This document shows, one piece after another, positions 7,325 to 16,400 of a DNA stretch of 64,000 nucleotides (position 1 is its first letter; every line of letters starts with the position of its first letter). This stretch comes from CS3-C152 sp964347025. GTDB taxonomy: Archaea; Aenigmatarchaeota; Aenigmatarchaeia; QMZP01; QMZT01. The notes under the pieces are model-generated. The model had not been told where the DNA came from and searched no databases. It saw nothing but the letters and a program-made list of their open reading frames with translations. The translations under genes were made by a program, and so were the position numbers. The DNA is taken from positions 1 through 64,000 of the forward strand of contig CAYFWU010000002.1 of NCBI GenBank assembly GCA_964347025.1, read 5' to 3'.

Positions 7325-8312
7325 ATTCCATGCCCTGCTCATCCAATTTTTCAGACAGATGTTTGTTTATCCCTTTCGCAAGAAATGGTCCCTTTGTCAC
7401 AAAACCTGTCACGTAAGATACACATGTAGCTCCCCTAACGATTGCTTCGTAGGCTTTCTCCGGGCTGTCGATCCCCCCTGTTGCTATTATCTTCAAATAT
7501 CTTCCAAACTTGTCGTATATTCTTTCGACATTCATAAGCACGTTCTCATATAAATTGGGCCCACTCAGTCCTCCGGAGCCTATGGACAGGCGTTCGTCTT
7601 TAAATGATCTGGTATTCCCGAAATTAACGACATCTATTCCCGAATCAACCGCATAAGGTATTATTCGCTTGTAATTGTTTTCTTCAAATTCTTTGTCTGG
7701 AGACAGCTTTATGATTATTGGCTTTTCTGTTAGGTTTCTGCTTTCCCTGAAAAGATCCTTCACCTTCTCAGGATATTTGCTGAAATTCATACCGTTTTCT
7801 GTATTCGGGCAGGAGATATTCAGTTCGAACATATCTGCATAATTTTCTAGTCCGGAGACAACATCCAGGTATTCGTTTTTGTTATCACCTGTTATATTCA
7901 GTATGATCGGCTTTTTTCTCCTGTGAGATTTCAGGAATTTTTTATATCCCTCCATACCCAGGTTCTCAAATCCGACACAGTTAACAAAGCCCTCACCTCT
8001 CCTGACGATCGTGGGTTCACGATTCCCCTTCTTTGGATATTTCGTCACCTTTAGCGTCACCCCTCCGAAGCCAAGCCTCATGGCTTTCTTTATTATGTGA
8101 GGTTCGTGATAGCAGGCGGAAAGGATAACAAGATTGGGAAGTTCGCAGTTGCCGATTTTTGTAAGAAGCCTCCCATCATCAGTTTCATATCTTCCTAGGA
8201 ATTCTATTGGAAACCTCAGAAAACTTCTTCCTAAATTTATAGCATAATCCTCAGGAAATTTTGAAAGAAAACCAGAATATAATTTTTCATACGCGTTTCT
8301 TTTTAGGGACAA
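7287..8312 (-). CDS. pyrD: Dihydroorotate dehydrogenase-like flavoenzyme
   Basis: FMN-dependent TIM-barrel enzyme; the family oxidises dihydroorotate to orotate in pyrimidine synthesis. Diagnostic stretches: LNISCPNTENG (substrate loop), KPIIIKLSPD (FMN lysine), DVVNFGNTRS, GGLSGPNLYENVL and IIATGGIDSPEKAYEAI (phosphate-binding). The early motif GFGGVTLKVTKYPKKGNREPT matches the usual G-x-V-x-K-T region. At 341 residues with an N-terminal LGRSFLRFPIEFLGRY extension it resembles class 2 (quinone-type) enzymes in size, but the class and exact substrate are not certain. No other pyr gene is adjacent. Confidence 0.8.
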   Translation of the reverse strand: MSLKRNAYEKLYSGFLSKFPEDYAINLGRSFLRFPIEFLGRYETDDGRLLTKIGNCELPNLVILSACYHEPHIIKKAMRLGFGGVTLKVTKYPKKGNREPTIVRRGEGFVNCVGFENLGMEGYKKFLKSHRRKKPIILNITGDNKNEYLDVVSGLENYADMFELNISCPNTENGMNFSKYPEKVKDLFRESRNLTEKPIIIKLSPDKEFEENNYKRIIPYAVDSGIDVVNFGNTRSFKDERLSIGSGGLSGPNLYENVLMNVERIYDKFGRYLKIIATGGIDSPEKAYEAIVRGATCVSYVTGFVTKGPFLAKGINKHLSEKLDEQGMESIGDLVGFWHTP

Positions 8313-8399
8313 TTCAACCCATCTCTAATTGTCCGCAAAAACTTTTATGGTTCACCATATTAGTTTATAAATTTCTGAAAACAATAATAGAATGGGTTT

Positions 8400-8711
8400 T
8401 TATTTTTTCTTTTTCTTCAGACTGAATGATTCCTCACCGTATAGTGTTTGTTCATACAGTTCAGGATATTTTTCCAGTAGTTTCATTCCATTTAAATTGG
8501 GATCGCCTATTTCCCAGACATATGAATTCTTTTTTTTGTCAAAGCCCTTTTTTATGAATCCCGCTTTCTCCAGAACAATCATGTTTGAAACGAGATTTTC
8601 CAGATTTCTTGGAGATTTATCAGCGACGTGATTTATGATCTCGTTTGTAGTGACAGGCCTATCTTGCTTGGTAATGATATCCTTCAAAAGGTTTAACGTT
8701 ATTATTGGCAT
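8400..8711 (-). CDS. Small winged-helix protein
   Basis: 103 residues. The first 60 form a winged-helix fold: a recognition-type segment (VTTNEIINHVADKSPRNLENLVSNM) followed by VLEKAGFIKKGFDKKKNSYVWEI, the usual beta-wing. The C-terminal part (NGMKLLEKYPELYEQ) is helical and ends in KKKKK. A DNA-binding regulator is inferred; target unknown. It sits just downstream of the AlaX gene on the same strand with a 19-base gap and could be cotranscribed. Confidence 0.6.
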   Translation of the reverse strand: MPIITLNLLKDIITKQDRPVTTNEIINHVADKSPRNLENLVSNMIVLEKAGFIKKGFDKKKNSYVWEIGDPNLNGMKLLEKYPELYEQTLYGEESFSLKKKKK

Positions 8712-8730
8712 TTGACCACTCCATTAAATT

Positions 8731-9447
8731 TCAAGAGAGCTTGAAGTAAACCCTTCGGTTGTCCTTCCCTTTGTTCTCAGCCTTGAGGAATTCGATCTTT
8801 CCGATCTCCTTCGTTGATTTAACGTGCGTCCCGCCGTCAGCTTCCTTCACAAGACCCACGATATCAACGAGCCTTATGGTTTCAACAGAAGGCGGAAGGA
8901 CATTCGCGAGTTTGAAAAGGCTTTCATCCTTCAGAGCTTCCTCTCTTTTCATGTAGGACACGCGGATGGGAAGGTCCTTGTTTATGTAGTCGTTCGAGAT
9001 CTTTACGTATTCGATCAGCTTTTCCTTGTCAAAATTTTCCAGATTCAGGTCAATCCTCGAATGTTCGAGACCCAGCTGGTTCCCTGTTATCAGAGCGCCC
9101 GTTTCCTTCTCTATAATCCCGCTGAGAACATGTGCTGCCGTGTGCATGCGCATGAGTAAATATCGTCTATCCCAGTTTATCACTCCCTTCACGACATCTC
9201 CTTCCTTCAAGCCTTCCTTGGAAACCTCGTGCGAAATCTTCCCTGAGAACTTTCCTACATATACAACCGGATACTCAACTCCATCCTTTATCATCTTCCC
9301 GGTGTCGTAAGGTTGGCCACCGGAATCAGGGTAGAAAGCCGTCCTGTCCAACACAACGAAGAACTTCTTCTCCCCACCCTTGGTTACACTAACGACCTTT
9401 GCCTCGAATTCCTTCAGATACGAATCGTCCATGTAGAGAGCGTTCAT
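8731..9447 (-). CDS. alaX: Alanyl-tRNA editing hydrolase AlaX
   Basis: Free-standing homologue of the AlaRS editing domain, which removes serine or glycine mischarged on tRNA-Ala. Zinc ligands are visible as H-T-A-A-H (H102, H106) and the later ADGGTH motif (H208); Asp at 204 takes the place of Cys in the AlaRS CGGTH motif, which I recall as usual for this AlaX subgroup. The N-terminal barrel has FYPDSGGQPYDTG, so it is the medium-length type (238 residues). ATG 9447 is only two bases beyond the discriminator base of initiator tRNA-Met on the same strand; ATG 9432 (MDDSY) is an alternative start. Confidence 0.9.
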   Translation of the reverse strand: MNALYMDDSYLKEFEAKVVSVTKGGEKKFFVVLDRTAFYPDSGGQPYDTGKMIKDGVEYPVVYVGKFSGKISHEVSKEGLKEGDVVKGVINWDRRYLLMRMHTAAHVLSGIIEKETGALITGNQLGLEHSRIDLNLENFDKEKLIEYVKISNDYINKDLPIRVSYMKREEALKDESLFKLANVLPPSVETIRLVDIVGLVKEADGGTHVKSTKEIGKIEFLKAENKGKDNRRVYFKLS

Positions 9448-9449
9448 AA

Positions 9450-9545
9450 TAGCGGGAGGTGGAGACTCACCTCCCGAAGGAAGTTTTGAACCACCGACCT
9501 CTGGGTTATGGGCCCAGCGAGCACTCCAGGCTGCTCCATCCCGCT
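9450..9545 (-). tRNA. Initiator tRNA-Met (CAT) with T-loop intron
   Basis: Acceptor AGCGGGA/TCCCGCT with the A1-U72 pair and discriminator A typical of archaeal initiators. D arm GAGC/GCTC. Anticodon arm CTGGG-CCCATAA-CCCAG has the three G-C pairs of initiator tRNA and anticodon CAT. T stem GGTGG/CCACC encloses 28 bases instead of 7 because of a 21-base insert between T-loop bases 59 and 60. Removal leaves 75 nt including the discriminator. CCA is not encoded. A TATA-like TTTATAGAA lies about 30 bases upstream. AlaX begins two bases after the 3' end. Confidence 0.93.
9464..9484 (-). other. 21-nt T-loop (59/60) intron in tRNA-iMet
   Basis: BHB fit: T-loop bases TTCA (54-57) pair with TGAG just before the last two intron bases; bulge 1 is AA^A and bulge 2 is TC^T. 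The intron core is a five-pair hairpin (CTTCC/GGAGG) capped by TTCG. It lacks the GGGCGYATGA start shared by the other three T-loop introns. Confidence 0.8.
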
Positions 9546-9631
9546 ATACCATTTGGATTGTTTTTAATTTCTATAAATTTAAATGAAACGTTTGTTATAT
9601 AAGATTTGTTATTTTTGAATTTTTACTCAAA

Positions 9632-9814
9632 TCATACCAGAACGTAGATGAAAGGTGAAATAGGGGATGCTGTACTTATGAATATAAGAACGCTTACAAA
9701 CAGGAGCATAAGTATTATGGGGAGCAACCACCATTTCTTGTTAACCTTCATGAAGTCCCAGAGATCTATGAGCAGGTAGAATCTCCTTCTGAAGGATGAA
9801 ACCTTTCCTTGCAT
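9632..9814 (-). CDS. DUF5989-like small membrane protein
   Basis: 60 residues: an amphipathic N-terminus (SFRRRFYLLIDLWDFMK), then V-NKKWWLLPIILMLLFVSVLIFI as a single membrane helix and the ending SPISPFIYVLV. The W(E/D)F-x-KKWWLLP-helix-APFIY layout is that of DUF5989, a family I know from carbamoyltransferase/SxtJ gene neighbourhoods in bacteria. It is divergent from the SxtJ-like gene, with a 36-base AT-rich promoter region between them. Confidence 0.65.
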   Translation of the reverse strand: MQGKVSSFRRRFYLLIDLWDFMKVNKKWWLLPIILMLLFVSVLIFISTASPISPFIYVLV

Positions 9815-9850
9815 AACCTCAATTTAAATTTAATTTTATTATATTTATTT

Positions 9851-10084
9851 ATGATTCGGGACAGCAAATTTTTCAGATATCTTATAAGGGCTAGCAACTT
9901 TATTTCCTCTGCCGTAAACACGGTTCTCCTTTCAATCGTCTACTTCGTGGGGATAGGATTAACCTCTTTAATAGGAAAGGCCTTCAGGAAAAAATTTTTG
10001 GATACAGGGAAGACTGAGGCAAAAACATACTGGATCCAATACAAAGGAAAAAAATCCAAGGAATCTTACTACAGAACATTTTAG
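9851..10084 (+). CDS. SxtJ-like small membrane protein
   Basis: 77 residues, start taken at ATG 9851 behind an AT-rich stretch; the longer frame from 9809 adds only a promoter-like LNLNLILLYLF peptide. One hydrophobic segment (SAVNTVLLSIVYFVGIGLTS) is followed by a basic loop and the C-terminal KTYWIQYKGKKSKESYYRTF. SxtJ-family proteins end in a similar SYW-x-R...Y-x-QF tail and are encoded beside carbamoyltransferases, exactly as here (ATG of the transferase 9 bases downstream). It looks like a shortened, single-helix version of SxtJ. Confidence 0.6.
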   Translation: MIRDSKFFRYLIRASNFISSAVNTVLLSIVYFVGIGLTSLIGKAFRKKFLDTGKTEAKTYWIQYKGKKSKESYYRTF

Positions 10085-10092
10085 GTGTTTAA

Positions 10093-11778
10093 ATGAATAT
10101 ACTCGGAATTTCGTGCTATTATCATGATTCTGCAGCCTGCCTGATAAAAGATGGAAAGGTTGCTGCTGCAGCCCATGAAGAGAGGTTCTCAAGAATCAAG
10201 CATGACGAAGACTTTCCAATAAATGCAATCAACTATTGTCTCTCCGAGGGCGGGATTTCTATTGAGGACGTAGATTACATAGGATTTTATGAGAAACCCA
10301 TTTTAAAATTCGACAGGGTCCTCAGCCAGTATCTTGAGACATTCCCCAGATCATTTGGAATGTTCATAAAAACAATGCCTTCGTGGCTGACGGAAAAGTT
10401 AAAGGTCCCATCCATAATAAGGAAGAAACTGAAGTACGAAGGTGATATACTTTTCATAGAGCATCATTTAGCGCATGCAGCTTCTGCCTATATGGTTTCC
10501 CCTTTCAAAAAGGCTGCCATCCTAACGATCGATGCAATCGGAGAGTGGACATCAACATCCCTTGGTCTTGGAGAGGGGAATGAAATAACCCTGCTAAAGG
10601 AGATAAGGTTCCCGCATTCCATAGGCCTGTTCTACAGCACCATAACAGCGTATCTCGGATTCAGGGTGAACAATGACGAATACAAGGTTATGGGCCTCTC
10701 CGCATACGGGAAACCAACATACTACGAAAGGTTTAAGGAAATTATTGATATCAAGGAAGATGGAAGCTTTCGCTTGGACATGTCCTATTTCGATTACCAC
10801 CGAAGATTCCAGATGCCCAGCAAAAAATTTACAGAGGAATTCGGGTCTGCCAGGATTCCTGAATCAAAGATAGAACAGAAACACATGGACATCGCTGCTT
10901 CCTTACAGAAAATAACAGAGGAGATTTTGTTCAAAATGCTGAACCACCTCTATGACTTAACGAAAACAGACAATCTCTGCATGGCCGGGGGAGTCGCGCT
11001 GAACAGCGTTGCGAACGGGAAGATAACCAAGAACACTCCTTTCAAGAAGGTATATGTTCAACCAGCCTCCACAGATGCTGGAACGAGTATGGGTGTCGCT
11101 TTCTTCATACACAATTCCATATTAGGGAAGGATAGGAAATACGTGCTTAACTCCGCTTTTCTGGGGCCTTCGTTTTCTGAAGATCAGATAAGAGAATTCC
11201 TGGATAAAAACAACATTCCCTATCAGGAATTTAAGGATGATAAAGATCTCGCTAGAAAGACAGCAGAGCTTATACACAAGGACAAGATAATAGGATGGTT
11301 TCAGGGAAGGATGGAATGGGGTCCTCGAGCGCTAGGAAACAGGAGCATACTTGCGAACCCCTGCAATCCGAATACGAAGGATATCCTAAACAGGAAGGTA
11401 AAGCACAGGGAATGGTTCAGGCCTTTCGCTCCTGTTGTCCCGCTTGAAGACGCGAAGAGGTATTTTGATACGGATATGCCTGTTCCCTACATGACCATGG
11501 TTTACCCTGTCAAGGAGGAAAAAAGGAAATTCTTACCCTCAATTACGCACGTGGATGGTTCGGGGAGACTGCAGACGATAGAGAGGGAAAGGAATTCTCT
11601 CTACTACGATGTTATAAGGGAATTCGAGAAGCTCAGCGGATTCCCTGTTGTGATAAACACCTCTTTCAACGTCAGGGGCGAACCCATTGTCTGCTCTCCT
11701 GAGGACGCTTACAATTGCTTCAAGGGAACAGGGATAGATCACCTGGTTATGGGCAAATTTCTGATCTCAAAAATTTAA
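10093..11778 (+). CDS. NodU/CmcH-type O-carbamoyltransferase
   Basis: Two-domain carbamoyltransferase that makes carbamoyl-adenylate from carbamoyl phosphate and ATP and passes the carbamoyl group to an acceptor hydroxyl. The N-terminal Kae1-like domain starts MNILGISCYYHDSAACLIKDG and has the metal motif IEHHLAHAASAY and NDEYKVMGLSAYG. CMAGGVALNSVANGK at about 300 is the ATP-binding loop. The C-terminal YrdC-like domain has WGPRALGNRSILANP and FRPFAPVV. 561 residues is normal. With the DUF5989 and SxtJ-like genes it forms a module known from bacterial secondary metabolism and cell-envelope loci; here the acceptor may be a surface glycan, by inference. Confidence 0.9.
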   Translation: MNILGISCYYHDSAACLIKDGKVAAAAHEERFSRIKHDEDFPINAINYCLSEGGISIEDVDYIGFYEKPILKFDRVLSQYLETFPRSFGMFIKTMPSWLTEKLKVPSIIRKKLKYEGDILFIEHHLAHAASAYMVSPFKKAAILTIDAIGEWTSTSLGLGEGNEITLLKEIRFPHSIGLFYSTITAYLGFRVNNDEYKVMGLSAYGKPTYYERFKEIIDIKEDGSFRLDMSYFDYHRRFQMPSKKFTEEFGSARIPESKIEQKHMDIAASLQKITEEILFKMLNHLYDLTKTDNLCMAGGVALNSVANGKITKNTPFKKVYVQPASTDAGTSMGVAFFIHNSILGKDRKYVLNSAFLGPSFSEDQIREFLDKNNIPYQEFKDDKDLARKTAELIHKDKIIGWFQGRMEWGPRALGNRSILANPCNPNTKDILNRKVKHREWFRPFAPVVPLEDAKRYFDTDMPVPYMTMVYPVKEEKRKFLPSITHVDGSGRLQTIERERNSLYYDVIREFEKLSGFPVVINTSFNVRGEPIVCSPEDAYNCFKGTGIDHLVMGKFLISKI

Positions 11779-11803
11779 ACTAACAAATATAATTATCTAA
11801 CAG

Positions 11804-12109
11804 GTGTTTTGCTTGGAAGAGACAAACGATGATATCCTTATAACTGATATAATAAGGAAGGTCAGGGAAGAACTGAAAAACCTGGAGCTTGAGAAGAGTG
11901 CGGTGATGAACTCCTTGAAAGAAGTAAGCACAGAGATAAAGACCATAGACAGGAGAGAGGTGGAGCTGCGGGTTAGGATAAAGGATCTCGTAAAAAAGGA
12001 ATCAGAACTGAGCAAAAGAAAGTTCAAGCTTGAAAAAAGGCTTGAGGACATAAGGAAGAAACTAACAAAGGTAACAGAGGCTCGAAAATCAATCGCGCAG
12101 GCCTTCTGA
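11804..12109 (+). CDS. Short coiled-coil protein
   Basis: 101 residues, nearly all predicted as one long amphipathic helix with heptad spacing (IIRKVREELKNLELEKSAVMNSLKEV and onward), rich in K and E, no membrane segment. Start is GTG 11804 (TTG 11813 also possible); the frame ends 2 bases before the convergent nitroreductase stop. Function unknown; could be a scaffold or prefoldin-like helix pair. It follows the carbamoyltransferase by 25 bases and may share its transcript. Confidence 0.55.
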   Translation: MFCLEETNDDILITDIIRKVREELKNLELEKSAVMNSLKEVSTEIKTIDRREVELRVRIKDLVKKESELSKRKFKLEKRLEDIRKKLTKVTEARKSIAQAF

Positions 12110-12111
12110 TT

Positions 12112-12609
12112 CTAAAAAATCTGCCAGTGAAGTAGGTCTTTAAGATCCTTCTTATCATGAGGTTTCGGATTCTTCTCAAAATATCCCAGAGGCAGGAAGC
12201 ATACTATTTCTAGATTTTCAGGGATATTCAAGAGTTCCCTTACATCTCCTGTATCCTTCCCCAGCGCCGCGACGTAACATGATCCTATCCCCAAGCTCTT
12301 AGCTGCAAGTATCATGTTCTCCGTTGCTAGACAGCAGTCCTCTTTAAACCTCTTCACTTCCTTGTCACCGCATACAACTATGCAGGCAGACGAATCCTTT
12401 ATGAAATCCCCCCACTCGACCTGCTCGGCTATTTTCTTTAGCTTCGCCTTATCCGTTACCACAATGAATGCCCAGGGCTGGATGTTCTTTGCGGAGGGAG
12501 CGAGTCTCCCGCAGTCAACGATTTCTTCCAGGATTTTCATGTCAACATGCCTGTCCGTATACTCACGAATGCTCCTTCTGTCCTTAATGAGGTTGATGAA
12601 TTTGTTCAT
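12112..12609 (-). CDS. Nitroreductase-family flavoprotein
   Basis: 165-residue FMN oxidoreductase. Family signs: RRSIREYTDRHVDMKILEEIVDCGRLAPSAKNIQPWAFIVV (FMN phosphate and ring contacts), a central CCLATENMILAAKSLGIGSCYV helix, and CFLPLGYFEKNP near the end. It belongs to the small single-domain group, whose substrates range from nitro compounds to quinones or flavins. No neighbour fixes its role. Confidence 0.85.
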   Translation of the reverse strand: MNKFINLIKDRRSIREYTDRHVDMKILEEIVDCGRLAPSAKNIQPWAFIVVTDKAKLKKIAEQVEWGDFIKDSSACIVVCGDKEVKRFKEDCCLATENMILAAKSLGIGSCYVAALGKDTGDVRELLNIPENLEIVCFLPLGYFEKNPKPHDKKDLKDLLHWQIF

Positions 12610-12631
12610 ACTAAAAAATTAGTCTTCCGAT

Positions 12632-13450
12632 TTAAAGATTTTCCTTCATATATCTGACTGCATTTCTGAAAATTTTTATTCCATCCCCCTCTTCTGGGAC
12701 AGGCCCTCCATTTCTTTTCAGTTCACTTTTTATTCTTGTCCAATGCGGGTGGTTTGTGAAGTCATTATAGGCTTCCGGGTGAGGCATCATTCCGAATATC
12801 CTTCCTGTCGGATCACATATGCCTGCGACATCATGTAATGATCCGTTTGGGTTATGAGGCCATTTGCCGTTCGCTGGCCTGCCTTCTCCATCCACATAAT
12901 TCGCGACAACAAGATCATTTTCGTACAATTCTTTAAGTACATCATCAGAAGCAAAAAATTTGCCTCCACCGTGTCTTATAGGAAGATACATGCCATCAAT
13001 ATCTCTGGTGAAAATACACGGAGAATCTTGATTGAATTTCAGGTAAACCCAATCATTTCTGAACCTGTTGGAATCGTTCTTGGTTAGCGTGACTTTCCTT
13101 TCGAATTTTTCACCAGTTCCCGGCAGAACGCCGAGCTTGACAAGGAACTGGAAACCATTGCATATGCCTATCATCGGTTTGCCGTCACTGATAAACTTCT
13201 CAATATCTTCCATTGCCCTGTATTTAATATCCTTTGCTAACACGATTCCGGCGTCTATATCATCTCTATATGAGAAACCGCCTGGGAAAAACATGCAATC
13301 GTATTCATGAATTATTTTTGGGTTCCTTTTAACATCGGTTACATGAACTTCATATGTCAACGCTCCTGCCTTAGTGAAACTGTAACCACTCTCTTTCTCG
13401 CAGTTTATCCCGTTTCCGCAAAGTATCATACAATTTGGTTTTCCTAACAC
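12632..13450 (-). CDS. purQ: Phosphoribosylformylglycinamidine synthase, glutaminase subunit PurQ
   Basis: Class I glutamine amidotransferase that supplies ammonia to PurL. Nucleophile elbow GICNGFQFL with Cys97; catalytic His/Glu in MMPHPEAY near residue 222. The early segment CMFFPGGFSYRDDIDAG is typical of PurQ. At 272 residues it is near the larger end for this subunit. Last gene of the purine operon, 8 bases after the purSL stop. Confidence 0.93.
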   Translation of the reverse strand: MLGKPNCMILCGNGINCEKESGYSFTKAGALTYEVHVTDVKRNPKIIHEYDCMFFPGGFSYRDDIDAGIVLAKDIKYRAMEDIEKFISDGKPMIGICNGFQFLVKLGVLPGTGEKFERKVTLTKNDSNRFRNDWVYLKFNQDSPCIFTRDIDGMYLPIRHGGGKFFASDDVLKELYENDLVVANYVDGEGRPANGKWPHNPNGSLHDVAGICDPTGRIFGMMPHPEAYNDFTNHPHWTRIKSELKRNGGPVPEEGDGIKIFRNAVRYMKENL

Positions 13451-13458
13451 ATGATCAC

Positions 13459-16400
13459 CTAAACCTCTCTGCTCTGCCAGGCAGCCTTCAAATGATTTAT
13501 GTTTTCGTCTATCACGTAATTACCTCTACTCCCTTTAACCGTCATGTACGAATCCTCGGTAACCCTCCCAACGCATGCATAATTACCTTTCATTGCCCTT
13601 TCGAATTCCCGCCTATTCTCAGGAGCAACAGTAACCACAAATCTGCTGTTGGATTCAGAGAATAGGAGGATGTCATCACTCTTTCTGGCTTTATGTGACG
13701 CCGGAACTTTCGACAAATCGACATGCGTGCCGTAACCTCCTGCGAACGAACTCTCTGCAAGGGCAACCGCTAATCCACCCTCAGAACAGTCATGACATGA
13801 TTCCACCAATTCCCTGCCCATCACATCGCTCACAGCCCTGTACATTTTCCTGGCTTTTCTGAGCCTTACCTTTGGAACTTTGTTCCCTGTTGAATTGTGA
13901 AGATTGTAATATTCAGACCCTCCCAACTCGTCATACGTCTTGCCAACAACGTATATGAAGTCTCCAGGGGATTTGAAATCCATAGTCACGGCTTTCCTAG
14001 AATCATCTATCTTACCGATTGCAGTCATGAGAAGAGACGGCTGTCCAGCTATTTTCCCCAATTTATTTCCATCTTTATCACATACATTGTATCCTATACT
14101 CATGCTGTCCTTTCCGGATATGCACGGGGTTCCGAATCCCTTTGTGAATTTGTAAAGAGCCTTGTTTGCCCTGTCGAGCTGTGCCTCCTTATACTCGTCC
14201 CCTATGGGACTTGGCCAGCAGAAGTTGTCATTGAATGCAAGCCAGTCCAGGTTCCCCCCAACAGCTATCACGTTCCTTATACCTTCATCTATCGCCGTTG
14301 CAGCCATCCAGTACGTGTCTATGTCGCTGTAGCTGGGTCTATGTCCGTGCGTCACTATCAAACCTTCCTTCGATTCCAGGTCAGGCCTTATGATCGAAGC
14401 GTCACTCGGTCCGTCATTATTTTTACCTACCAACGGTTTAACGACACTCCCGCCTTTGACTTCGTGATCATACTGTCTTATCGTCCATTCCCTGCTGCAG
14501 ATGTTCCAGCTTGACAGGAGTCCTGAAAGATCATCATCATACCTTTCCTTCCTTTCAATCTCCGGTTCCTTGTATTTCGGACGCTTCCAGTTCGCTGTCG
14601 CTTCCCATTGCGGAACCCCCTCGTGAACGAAATCCATGTCCAAGTAGGCAACTGTCTGATCCCCATATCTGACGTGAAATTTATCGGATTTGTTGAAATT
14701 ACCTAAAATGGTTGCTTCCACTCCTCTCCTCTTTGCGAGTTCCAAAAACTTTCCCCTGTATTCCGGTTTAAGGACTACTGTCATTCTTTCTTGTGATTCC
14801 GAAACCATTATTTCCCAGGGGTCAAGGCCTGCATATTTCAAAGGAACTTTTTCCAGGTCTATTTCAAACCCTCCGGAAAGCCTAGCCATCTCGCCCACGG
14901 ACGAGGAAAGTCCCCCTGCCCCATTATCTGTTAGTGTCCTAAAGTATCCGAGATCCCTGGCTTCCATGAGGAAGTCATACATTATTTTCTGCGTGTATGA
15001 ATCCCCGATCTGGACAGCGGATGTCGGGGAACCTTCTCTCAAATCCTCAGAGGAGAAGGTAGCCCCGTGTATTCCGTCTTTTCCCACCCTTCCTCCAACC
15101 ATCACAACGTAATCTCCGTCAAGAACCTCTTTAACATGAGAAGGCTTACCGTTTATGTGAGGCGGTGATTTCGCCAGTGTGCCTACATGAACACATGGCT
15201 TGCCCAGGTAAGAATCATGAAAGTAGAAACCACCGCTTACGGTTGGTATACCGCTCTGGTTCCCCCCATCTTCCACACCCTGTCTCACGCCCTCCTTGAT
15301 TCTTGCAGGGTGGAGTATTTGCTGATTCTTGCTCTTGTAAGGCAGCTCTTTGCCGTAATCTGGCGGGGCAAAACAGAAGAAATCCGTATTTGCGAGCAGT
15401 TCCCCTCCCATCCCTGTTCCCATGGGGTCCCTGTTCACACCCACAATGCCCGTTATCGCTCCTCCGTAGGGATCCAGAGCAGAGGGAGCATTGTGGGTTT
15501 CTACCTTAAGTATGATATTCAGTTTGTCATTAAACCTTACGACACCTGCATTGTCAGTAAAGACAGAGACACAGAAATCTTTGTCACCTTTCTTTTTCCT
15601 TATCTTTTCCGTCGCCCTTTGTATGTATGTTTTGTAAAGGCTGTCAATAATCCTGACAGGTATACCATACCGCTTGTAAAGAACCCGTTTGTTGAAGTTC
15701 TTATGCTTGCAGTGATCAGACCATGTTTGAGCCAAAACCTCTATTTCAGTATCTGTCGGACTTGCGGGAAGGCCATACTTCTTCCTTTCCTCCACCACAT
15801 CAGGCCTGCTGAAATATTTACCAATGACCTTCATCTCCTTGAGGTTCAGCGACCATACGTTTTCATCACTGAGCCTCATGAGCTCTTCATCAGAAACATC
15901 GAGGTTTACATATCTCACCTGAGGTTTATGTTCACTCGTGACCTTCTTTACGTTGTAAGGCAAACCCTTTTTCCATCCCTGTGGATCGAAGAGGGTTATG
16001 CTTTCTATCAAATCATTTGCAAGCAACTTGCGCGCGATTCTTTCCGCATCGTTTCTGGACAGATCACCTTTCAAGAAATATCTTCTTGAAGAATAGACGT
16101 TTTCACCCTCGGGAAACCCCTCACCACTTACATCCTCTATCGCTGTCCTTGCCGTATCTCCAACATTATCCTTGACCCCAGCTTTGTAACCAACCTCTAT
16201 TCCGAAATCAAAATCACCCACATTAAGCTGCCTGTTTATTGAACTTGAGTGGACAACAGGATCCGCAAACAAATTTTCTTTCAGTTCCTCAAGCTGTCTC
16301 AAGGTCATTTCCCTGTCTATTGTATAGACGTTTGTACTTCTCACAGAATCAACATGAATTCCAAGGTTCCTCTTTATCCCCTCTCTTACCTTGTCACCCA

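Noticed and set aside
8731..9447. Loss of the AlaX zinc cysteine as a defect
   Set aside because: ADGGTH is, as far as I recall, the normal form in this archaeal AlaX group, so Asp at this site is not taken as inactivation.
15187..16089. 300-codon open frame opposite purL
   Set aside because: It is antisense to strongly conserved PurL sequence, has no ribosome site or family features, and reflects the codon pattern of the real gene.
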